A stretch of 64,000 bases of DNA, from positions 37,038-101,037 of the forward strand of contig JACPGE010000107.1 in NCBI GenBank assembly GCA_016182605.1. The letters run 5' to 3'. The stretch's first letter is position 1, and the number at the start of each line of letters is the position of its first letter. Of the stretch, positions 10,466 to 17,319 are shown piece by piece. The stretch is from Candidatus Hydrogenedentota bacterium. Lineage in GTDB: Bacteria > Hydrogenedentota > Hydrogenedentia > Hydrogenedentales > JAEUWI01. The position numbers and the translations under genes are program-made. The notes under the pieces are model-generated. The model made no database searches. It worked only from the letters and a program-made list of their open reading frames with translations, and was not told the DNA's origin.

Positions 10466-11054
10466 TGTAGGGGTGTTCTCCTGTTTCGGTCGGCGGAAAA
10501 GATCGCAGGCAGCCCAAGGGATGTATTCACGAACTCCGCCAGAAGCAAGATCGGACGCACGCTAGATTCGGCGGGCACTGCGGGCGTGAGCGGGGTGAAG
10601 TGGCGCACTGGAAAGCCTGGGATCGGCATCGAATTCTCCGCAGTTGAAGCTCGTAGAGGCAAGGTACTGCCGGTTTCGAGCCCTGCTTGATTCTCCACGA
10701 GGAAAATACAATCGCAAACCATTTTGTTTCAAGCACTTAGCTATTCGAAACACCTTTAAGGAGCCGTCCCGCAGGGCTGGACTACTTAATACCATTATAA
10801 CGATCTGGGGTCAAGTTGTCAATTTAAACCGTGGCCGGAAGCCACTCCGATTCGGAACGCCCCGAAGTCTTCACCCGAAATGGCGCGTGCTCCCTAAAGT
10901 CTCGGGAAAGTTTCGCTTACGGCGTACCAGAACCCGCCGGCGAACGCACATAGCGCCGCTGCGGGGCGGCATACCTACCGGAAAGTACAGCCGCGCCAGG
11001 GCGAAAAAAAAGAGACCAATTGCGAAATTCAGGAACATGATCGAAGATCGGGCG
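10466..11054. other. 589-bp intergenic region between the two GH51 genes
   Basis: No convincing gene is seen here. On the minus strand it carries the consensus promoter at 10794-10822 and a leader of about 320 nt for the downstream GH51 gene. The leader contains an 89-codon minus-strand frame (10453-10722) that overlaps the GH51 start by 13 nt but has no Shine-Dalgarno. A 55-codon minus-strand frame (10871-11038) with one hydrophobic stretch also lacks one. Confidence 0.6.
10794..10822 (-). promoter_or_regulatory. Perfect sigma-70 promoter upstream of GH51
   Basis: Read on the minus strand, TTGACA (10817-10822) and TATAAT (10794-10799) are separated by exactly 17 nt. Both hexamers match the vegetative consensus fully. 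The predicted transcript start is near 10787, which leaves about 320 nt of leader before the ATG at 10465. Confidence 0.8.
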
Positions 11055-13292
11055 TCATTTGGGTGTCTGCGGCGCGGGCGCAACGCCCGTTTTGAAGCGG
11101 AGCCGGGTGAGCGAATGCTTCGGAAACGTGTGGAGCAGGACGGCATCGGACTCAAGCGGGATGCTGGACGTCTCAATCCGCACCCGATCGGGCCTGGCGA
11201 AGGCGTTGCGCGCCAAGACCGAGTCCGCAGTCAATACGGCCACCTCAACGGAATTGCCGGCCACGCCACGAAGGGCAATCCTGCACGAAACCGGCGCCTC
11301 CAGGTTTCTGTTTACGACAAACAATTCGGCCTCGCCATTTTCGAAAATGCGGGCAGACGCATCCAGTTCGGGAACGTGGCGGGTTGCATCATGAGGGCGC
11401 AACGGCTCGACCTTGAAACTATCGCACACGGTGCGCACCTCCACCGCACGGCAGCGCTCCCGTGTGGCGTAGAGCTGCATCATCAATCCGCAGGGAGAAA
11501 CGTGCAGCGCGTCCCGGCGGATGCCGATCTCGCCCACGGCATAGGCATAGAGCAGGGTCTTGTTGGCCAGGGCAAAATCGGCGGGCCGGCGCTGCATCAG
11601 ATTCATGATCGTGGCCTCGCCCAGGGCGCTGCGCAGCATCTCCAGCGATCCATCCAGCCCGATGCCTGCGGGGTCCGCCTCCTTGCTCACTTCAATCTCC
11701 GTCAGATTGCTTTCGTTCTGTGCCCACGTGGCCCATTCGTCCAGGGCGATGGGGATGTGTTTGCCTGCCGGCGCGAGGCTGCGGACCAGTTCCTGCAAAC
11801 GGTCCAGGCGCTCTTCGAGAGCCAGGGCCGGCGCCATGCACAGTTGGTTCACGTGTTCCCTCGATTGCGCCTTCTCCACGCCGCCGGGATCGTAGAAATG
11901 AATGGAGATCAGGTCCACCTGATCGCCCGCTTCCTCCATCAGGCCGCGGGTCCAGTCGTGGAAGTAGCGAAGCAGTTGCCATTGCTCCGGGTCCCGCTGC
12001 GCGCGCGCGGCTTCCTCCGCCGCAAGATCGAAACAGCCCACGGCCACCAGTCGAATGCCGGGATCGACCGCGCGCATGGCTTCGGCGAAGCGGCGGAATC
12101 CCCGCCCATAGTCGCGGCCACTGGTGCTGCCAAACTCGTTCGGCAAATAGATCTCGTTGCCCACGTTCCAATACCGGACATTAAACGGCTCGGGATGGCC
12201 GTGTTGTGTGCGCAAACGGCCGCCGGGGGTGCTGGCCGCACCGTTGCAGTATTCCACCCAGGCCGCGGCCTGCTCCGCGGTGCCCGTGCCGTAGTTCACG
12301 CAAAGATAGGGCTCGGCGCGCAGGCGGCGGCAGAGGTGAATGAATTCATCGGTGCCCACGTCGTTCGGCGTGAAACTCTTCCACGCGCGGTTGTAGGTGA
12401 CCGGGCGCCGATCGACGGGTCCAATCCCGTCGCGCCAGTCGTAGTCATCCGCGAAGCAGCCGCCCGGCCAGCGGAGTATCGTGGGCATGATCTGATTCGT
12501 GAGTTCGATCACATCCTTGCGGAATCCGCCATCGTCCTTGCCGTCTTCCGTAAGGCTCAGCGAATCGATCCACACCGTCCCCGGCTCGCGGATGCAAACC
12601 AGGAAGCGTCCGTCCTCAACGGTCCGCATGGGAGTCAAGAGACGCTCGACCACGACCCAATCCCTGCCCTGCGGCGCAATCGTTGTTTCCGCAGCCAGTG
12701 CATCCGCCGCCGTTCCCAGGCCCACATGCACGGACACAGGATCGTTGCCCTGCCGGATCGCGAGCCGGACCCGGTAAGTTGTGCCAGCCTTGAAGCGAAA
12801 AGGGTAAGGCACGCGCTTCAACGGCGTGAGGTGTTTCAGCACGGGCTGAAACCCGGACTGCCAGACACCCGCGGGACCTGCGGCCGCATCGAGCAGGGTA
12901 AGGCGCTGCGCAAAGGGCGCACTGAAATGGACGTTCTTGTCGAGCGCGAGCGTAACGGCCGTGTCTTGCGTCAGGGGCGTCCAGCCTGCGCCAGTGCCCG
13001 ATCGCAACACAATCAGTTTGTCCGTCTCCCCGGATTCGTCGATGCCGAACTTCCGGTTGAAGAGCCATTCATTGGACACGCCCCCTTCGAAGCTGGTCAG
13101 GGTCATCTCGGTGAAGTGTCCGAAGAGGAGGGGCGATATCTCCGCGCCCGCGCTGGCCAGATCAACCTGTATTTCCGCCACGGTGTGTGTTTCCTGTTCT
13201 TGTGCGGCGCTTTCATGCTGTGCCATCCCGGGCAGCAACGCGAACCACAGGCACAACGGCCCCCTGCGCCACGTATTACTCCCGCGCGACAT
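11055..13292 (-). CDS. Secreted alpha-L-arabinofuranosidase, GH51
   Basis: A 745-residue GH51 protein of the larger class with an N-terminal beta-sandwich (LLFGHFTEMT...GGVSNEW) before the barrel. Acid/base E380 lies in WNVGNEIY and the nucleophile E519 in ALDEWATW. Residues 1-30 form a short basic, hydrophobic leader ending AQHESAAQ, so export is likely. The ATG at 13292 overlaps the upstream aldo/keto reductase stop by 17 nt and has AGGAAGAG about 6 nt upstream. It shares little beyond the catalytic blocks with the other GH51 enzyme here. One exported and one cytoplasmic enzyme suggest arabinose release on both sides of the membrane. Confidence 0.92.
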   Translation of the reverse strand: MSRGSNTWRRGPLCLWFALLPGMAQHESAAQEQETHTVAEIQVDLASAGAEISPLLFGHFTEMTLTSFEGGVSNEWLFNRKFGIDESGETDKLIVLRSGTGAGWTPLTQDTAVTLALDKNVHFSAPFAQRLTLLDAAAGPAGVWQSGFQPVLKHLTPLKRVPYPFRFKAGTTYRVRLAIRQGNDPVSVHVGLGTAADALAAETTIAPQGRDWVVVERLLTPMRTVEDGRFLVCIREPGTVWIDSLSLTEDGKDDGGFRKDVIELTNQIMPTILRWPGGCFADDYDWRDGIGPVDRRPVTYNRAWKSFTPNDVGTDEFIHLCRRLRAEPYLCVNYGTGTAEQAAAWVEYCNGAASTPGGRLRTQHGHPEPFNVRYWNVGNEIYLPNEFGSTSGRDYGRGFRRFAEAMRAVDPGIRLVAVGCFDLAAEEAARAQRDPEQWQLLRYFHDWTRGLMEEAGDQVDLISIHFYDPGGVEKAQSREHVNQLCMAPALALEERLDRLQELVRSLAPAGKHIPIALDEWATWAQNESNLTEIEVSKEADPAGIGLDGSLEMLRSALGEATIMNLMQRRPADFALANKTLLYAYAVGEIGIRRDALHVSPCGLMMQLYATRERCRAVEVRTVCDSFKVEPLRPHDATRHVPELDASARIFENGEAELFVVNRNLEAPVSCRIALRGVAGNSVEVAVLTADSVLARNAFARPDRVRIETSSIPLESDAVLLHTFPKHSLTRLRFKTGVAPAPQTPK

Positions 13293-14244
13293 GGTCCAGC
13301 TCTTCCTGCGTGAGCATCAGCCCGGCGGCGCCCATGGCCTCCGTTGCGCGCGCCGCGTTGCCCGTGCCGATGATGGGCGTGACCGGATTGGGCCGCCGAA
13401 GCAGCCACGCCAGCGCAATCTGGCTGGCGCTACACGAATGCGCCTCCGCCACGCCAATGCACGCAAGCAGCCGCCGGCGGTTCTCCGCCGAATCGAACAG
13501 CGCGCCGTGCGGTGCGTCGCCACAAAAGCCTCCCTGCGCCCAATCCACATTGGCCGCGCCAAACCAGCCCCCGGCCTGTGCCGTGTACGCCACCAACGGA
13601 AATCCACCCGCGCGATGCCACGCAAGGTCCTCCGCATTCGCATACCGCATCCCAGGCAGGGGCGGTTCCGGGCGGGGATAGCGCGCACAGGCATAGCCAA
13701 TCTGGCTGGCCACCGGCGCCGGCAGGTGCTGCGCCCTCGCGTAGTCCAGCGCCGCCTGAATCCGCGACGGCTGCCAGTTGGAAAATCCATAAGTGCGGAA
13801 GTGCCCTTCCTCCAGCAGCCGCGTCATCGAGTCGACGATAGCCCCCACGCTCATCTGCTCGTTGTCGCGATGCAGCCAATACAGGTCCACGCTGTCGAGT
13901 TGAAGCCGCTCCAGACTCTCGTGCAGATCGCGCCGTAGTTCCTCATAGCCGCATCGACCGGGCGCGGATAGATCGCTCATCGGCGGGCAGCCGCCTTTCG
14001 TGGCCACAATGAAGCGCCCCCGGGACGGCTGCGTGCGCAACCAGCGCCCAAGGAGACGCTCGCTGGCACCGTCCCTGCCCGGAATCCAGGCCCCATAGAT
14101 ATGGGCCGTGTCCAAATAATTCCCGCCTGCCCCCGCATAGGCGTCGAGCACGGCGAAACTGGCCTCTTCGGAGACTTCCGCGCCGAAAGATGCGGTACCC
14201 AGGCAGATACGGGAAGGGGTGAGAGCAATTCCTGGAATCAACAC
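13276..14244 (-). CDS. Aldo/keto reductase
   Basis: An NAD(P)H-dependent oxidoreductase of the aldo/keto reductase superfamily, about 322 residues from the GTG at 14244. The conserved tetrad is visible: Asp and Tyr in YLDTAHIYG, Lys in VATKGG and His in LYWLHRDN. A substrate cannot be assigned. Lying in one unit with a GH51 gene, it may reduce a released sugar or sugar derivative. The frame continues upstream to a TTG at 14304, and neither start has a strong Shine-Dalgarno, so the N-terminus is uncertain. Its stop overlaps the start of the secreted GH51 gene by 17 nt. Confidence 0.88.
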   Translation of the reverse strand: MLIPGIALTPSRICLGTASFGAEVSEEASFAVLDAYAGAGGNYLDTAHIYGAWIPGRDGASERLLGRWLRTQPSRGRFIVATKGGCPPMSDLSAPGRCGYEELRRDLHESLERLQLDSVDLYWLHRDNEQMSVGAIVDSMTRLLEEGHFRTYGFSNWQPSRIQAALDYARAQHLPAPVASQIGYACARYPRPEPPLPGMRYANAEDLAWHRAGGFPLVAYTAQAGGWFGAANVDWAQGGFCGDAPHGALFDSAENRRRLLACIGVAEAHSCSASQIALAWLLRRPNPVTPIIGTGNAARATEAMGAAGLMLTQEELDHVARE

Positions 14245-14304
14245 GGAATACCGATCCAAAGGGTATTTATGAGGCCACAAACCACCAATGCACACACGAT
14301 ACAA

Positions 14305-14840
14305 GCGCGGGCGTCAAGAGCGGCAGCACAGCGGTTGAGAGGGAGCCATCCAGAGCGAAGCAGCAGTCTCTGCCCGGCGCGCCCAACCTTATGTACCAAA
14401 ACTAACATATTGTTATCAATTGGTCAAGCTTGGCGTGGGCGCGGGACGAGCGATGGCTGATACGCGCTTGTCACGAGAATTATGCGGGCAACTGCATGTG
14501 CCGGAATCCCGCAAATAGGTGATTGCGGCAGCACATAAATTCCTATCTCTCTGTAATCCACCCAAACTTCCCCCGCAGCCCACAAATTCCCCCCCAAGTT
14601 CCAGCAATTGACCCCGGGCCCACCTCTTTTCTTGACAAGACAACCAGATTGTACATTTTTGTGCAGGTGGTAGTGTTTCCTTTGTGCGCATACCATATAT
14701 TGTGGTCGATCTTCTAAGCCTCTGCCAGCAATGGAGAAAGAACGGTGGTTCTTGGTAGAAATGGGTTGACTTTGGGGTGGATTGGTGGTAAATTGCGGGT
14801 AATTCAGGGGCAAATTTGTGGGATATCGGAACCCTTAACC
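14305..14840. other. 536-bp intergenic region ahead of the division cluster
   Basis: No gene is seen. The right third carries the mraZ promoter and its G-rich direct repeats (14761-14822). A further TTGACA at 14632-14637 has only a poorly spaced TACATT downstream. The left part is AT-richer than the flanking genes and probably holds the promoter region for the divergent reductase/GH51 unit. Confidence 0.55.
14761..14822 (+). promoter_or_regulatory. mraZ promoter with overlapping MraZ-box-like repeats
   Basis: TTGACT at 14766-14771 and TAAATT at 14789-14794 are separated by 17 nt. TGGG-type words recur at about 10-12-bp steps across the same stretch: TGGG 14762, TGGGG 14773, TGGTGG 14783, GCGGGT 14795 and TGGG 14819. 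MraZ is known to bind direct TGGGN repeats upstream of its own gene, so autoregulation of the cluster is likely. The repeats here are degenerate. Confidence 0.65.
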
Positions 14841-15320
14841 ATGTACTACGGCGAAACACAGACCGCACTAGACGACAAAGGCCGTCTCAATGTGCCGATC
14901 CATTTTCGCAAGGTCATGGAAGACAATGATCACGAGACCTGGTTTCTCACCAGGGGCTTCGACGGCGCCATTTTCCTGTTCAACCTCCAGAAATGGCAGT
15001 CTCTGGTGGATTCAGGGCAGGAATTCTCGCCGCTCGACCCCCGCATGCTGGATTTCCGGCGGCTTTTCCTTGGCAGTGTGGCCAAGGTGAAGCGCGACAA
15101 AGCCGGTCGCCTCGCCATCCCATCCTATTTGCGGGAATACGCCGGTATTGATCGGGATGCGGTGCTTTTGGGTGTGGAAGACCATCTGGAGCTCTGGAGC
15201 AAGACCAATTGGGTCGCCTTCCAGCAGCAACAAATGGCGCAATATAAAGCCATGGCCGGCGATCTGTTCCGGTCAGGCAAGGTAGGCAACGAAGGAGACG
15301 CGCGGGATGCTAAGCATTGA
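14841..15320 (+). CDS. mraZ: Transcriptional regulator MraZ
   Basis: A 159-residue MraZ with two AbrB-like SpoVT domains. Each half carries the conserved DKGRL / DKAGRLAIP type motif (residues about 10-20 and 80-90). MraZ is a ring-forming DNA-binding protein that controls the division and cell wall cluster. The ATG at 14841 gives the typical MYYGE start; a longer in-frame extension from 14745 would run through the promoter and is not accepted. The stop at 15318-15320 overlaps the next gene start by 14 nt, which implies coupling. Confidence 0.95.
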   Translation: MYYGETQTALDDKGRLNVPIHFRKVMEDNDHETWFLTRGFDGAIFLFNLQKWQSLVDSGQEFSPLDPRMLDFRRLFLGSVAKVKRDKAGRLAIPSYLREYAGIDRDAVLLGVEDHLELWSKTNWVAFQQQQMAQYKAMAGDLFRSGKVGNEGDARDAKH

Positions 15321-15657
15321 TCGGTTGGAAACGGGTGCGGTCACAGTACTGCGCCTCTCGGGTGACATTGACGAAAACGGGATGAATGACCTGCGTACAG
15401 CCCTCATGAGCTGCATTCAGGATCATCGCTGCAACGTGGTGGTCAACCTGAAAGACGTAAAGTTCGTGTCCTACATGGGCGTCGGCGTCCTCGTGGAGCG
15501 GCTGCGTCAGCTCCGTTCCCACAAGGGCGACATGAAGCTCACCGGCGTGAACCTGTACACCGAACGCCTCTTCCGCATGGTCGGCGTCACCAACGTCTTC
15601 GCGACCTATGCCACGGAAGATCAGGCGATCCGCCACTATCAGGAAGTCGCCGCCTAA
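15307..15657 (+). CDS. STAS-domain (anti-anti-sigma-like) protein inside the division cluster
   Basis: A 116-residue single STAS domain, as in SpoIIAA/RsbV antagonists. It has the LSGDID strand, VVVNLKDVKFV and the GVGVL turn. In SpoIIAA-type proteins a Ser before the conserved Gly is phosphorylated. Here the aligned block is F53-V-S-Y-M-G-V-G60, so that position is Met57 and the only nearby Ser is two residues earlier. Canonical phospho-switching is therefore doubtful. It overlaps mraZ by 14 nt and precedes rsmH, a place not usual for such a gene. No partner anti-sigma kinase is present in the window. Confidence 0.85.
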   Translation: MLSIDRLETGAVTVLRLSGDIDENGMNDLRTALMSCIQDHRCNVVVNLKDVKFVSYMGVGVLVERLRQLRSHKGDMKLTGVNLYTERLFRMVGVTNVFATYATEDQAIRHYQEVAA

Positions 15658-15731
15658 CCGTGGTTCCCGTGGGTGGGCCCGGCACTTTGGCGCGTCGCGC
15701 GTCCCGGGCCTGAAGGGTGTCTTCGGTGAAT

Positions 15732-16664
15732 ATGCCGCTCCATATCCCCGTGCTGGCAGAGCCGGTCCTGCATTGGCTCTCGCCGGATCCCGAAGGCATT
15801 TATGTCGATTGTACTGCGGGCGCTGGCGGTCACAGCGCCCTTATTGCGGCCCGTTTAACCACGGGGCGCCTGCTTGCGCTGGATCGCGACCCCGTGGCTG
15901 TGGACATGGCCGCGCGGCGCTTGGCGCCGTATCCGTGTGCACAGGTCGTGCAGCACCGTTACAGCGCGCTACAGGAGATTCTGGAAGACAGAGGCATTGC
16001 CATGGTGGATGGAATCTTGATAGACGCGGGCTGCAGCAGCATGCAGCTCGACGCGCCCGGGCGGGGCTTCTCCTTTCAATCCGAAGGGCCGCTCGACATG
16101 CGCATGGATCCCACCCGCGGTCTGCCCGCACACGCCTTTCTCGCCACGCTCAGCCAGCACGAACTCGCCGATCTTCTCCGCCGTTTTGGCGATGTCTCCA
16201 ACGCGGGCCGGATCGCGGCCGCCATTGCAGCGCGCGCGAAAGCGGGCGCCCTCCAGACCACGACCGATCTCCGCCAGGCCGTCTCCGAGGCCCTGCCTTT
16301 CGTCAACGGCATGCCCGACGAAGTGCGCACGGTATTCCAGGCCATACGCATCGCCGTAAATGAAGAACTCGAAGAACTCCACCTCGCCCTCACACGCGCT
16401 CTCGCGCTGCTCAAGCCCGGTGGCCGCCTGGTCACCATCGCCTTTCACTCTGGCGAAGACCGCGTGCAAAAGGAAGTCTACAAAGCTGCGTCACGCCGCC
16501 GCCTCGATCGTCACCCCGATGGCCGCACTAAGACCGTATGGCCGCCCATCATCCGCATTTTGACCCCGAGCCCGGTACTGCCCACACCGGAAGAAATTGC
16601 AGCCAATCCGCGCGCGAAAAGCGCCAAGCTTCGCGCTGTAGAGAAGCTGCCCGCACAGGAGTAG
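15732..16664 (+). CDS. rsmH: 16S rRNA (cytosine1402-N4)-methyltransferase RsmH (MraW)
   Basis: An S-adenosylmethionine-dependent methyltransferase acting on 16S rRNA, of normal length (about 310 residues). The start MPLHIPVL is typical of the family, followed by the SAM-binding loop DCTAGAGGHS, the LDRDP motif and GILIDAGCSSMQLD (usually LDLGVSS). A late conserved RVQKEVYK block matches RsmH C-termini. In-frame GTG codons at 15717 and 15726 are alternative starts. The Shine-Dalgarno-like GAAGGG at 15712-15717 best suits 15726 or 15732. Confidence 0.94.
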   Translation: MPLHIPVLAEPVLHWLSPDPEGIYVDCTAGAGGHSALIAARLTTGRLLALDRDPVAVDMAARRLAPYPCAQVVQHRYSALQEILEDRGIAMVDGILIDAGCSSMQLDAPGRGFSFQSEGPLDMRMDPTRGLPAHAFLATLSQHELADLLRRFGDVSNAGRIAAAIAARAKAGALQTTTDLRQAVSEALPFVNGMPDEVRTVFQAIRIAVNEELEELHLALTRALALLKPGGRLVTIAFHSGEDRVQKEVYKAASRRRLDRHPDGRTKTVWPPIIRILTPSPVLPTPEEIAANPRAKSAKLRAVEKLPAQE

Positions 16665-16670
16665 GAGCCC

Positions 16671-17282
16671 ATGAGAAAACTGGAACGCATCCGCCGCCGG
16701 CGCGCCCTCTGGGGCTGGATCAAATGGAGCCCGGTCCTCTTCATCCTTTTCAGTTTTCTCTTTGCGGACGTGTGGCTCAACATTGAAACGCGGCGGCACG
16801 ACTATGCCTACATTGAATTGAACAGCGCCATTCGCGAAGTGCGCAAGGAGATCAAGGATCTCAAGCGCGATCGCGCCAGCCTCGAAACCTTCGATCAACT
16901 CGCCCAGGTCGCGCCCGATCTGGGCCTGCAAGAGCCCGAGCCGGATCAAATCGAGACCATCACCTTCCGCGCGGAGCCTCTGCTCCCGAAAGAGCCCCTT
17001 TCTTCGATGATCACCGCGGAGGCGAAACCGGCGCCGGCCACCGCGATTGAAAACCGCATCGCCGCCGTCCTGGGCGACGTTGCCCAGCTACAGACCCGCT
17101 CAACCACGGTTGTGCAATGGCTGCGGGATCAGGTCAAAGAAAATCTCCCTACTTTGTCCGACAAGGTGGAACAGGCTCTCGCGCCCGCCCCGGCAGACGA
17201 GGCCACCGCCTCGGTGGCCGAAGCGGAACCGGAATCCGAAAGCCTCGACGAATCCATTCCGGACCTGTTGGGGCATCTCTGA
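16671..17282 (+). CDS. ftsL: FtsL-like single-pass division protein with long tail
   Basis: The product has 203 residues: a very basic cytoplasmic N-terminus (MRKLERIRRRR), one membrane span at about 19-37, then a heptad-rich segment at 40-75 (IREVRKEIKDLKRDRASLE). Topology, position between rsmH and ftsI, and the GGAG 6 nt before the ATG fit FtsL, a divisome scaffold that pairs with FtsB and FtsI. FtsL is usually about 90-120 residues. Here an extra 100-odd residues rich in Ala, Glu and Pro follow, with a second possible helical segment (about 130-165). Sequence identity to FtsL is weak, so the name rests on topology and context. Confidence 0.75.
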   Translation: MRKLERIRRRRALWGWIKWSPVLFILFSFLFADVWLNIETRRHDYAYIELNSAIREVRKEIKDLKRDRASLETFDQLAQVAPDLGLQEPEPDQIETITFRAEPLLPKEPLSSMITAEAKPAPATAIENRIAAVLGDVAQLQTRSTTVVQWLRDQVKENLPTLSDKVEQALAPAPADEATASVAEAEPESESLDESIPDLLGHL

Positions 17283-17319
17283 AATTATGCGGCCAGGGGA
17301 CTGGTTTGGAAGAGGCACT

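Noticed and set aside
10453..10722. 89-codon minus-strand frame in the GH51 leader, possible leader peptide
   Set aside because: It has no ribosome site before its ATG and ordinary composition; kept only as a note under the leader finding.
10871..11038. 55-codon minus-strand frame with one hydrophobic stretch, just after the secreted GH51 gene
   Set aside because: It has no Shine-Dalgarno, and the Arg-rich remainder looks non-coding; a small membrane protein cannot be excluded but is not supported.
10644..13313. 889-codon open frame on the + strand opposite the secreted GH51 gene
   Set aside because: It lies antisense to a gene with intact catalytic motifs, has Arg/His/Pro-rich composition and matches no family.
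14745..14840. N-terminal extension of MraZ
   Set aside because: It would run through the promoter and its boxes; the family start is at 14841.
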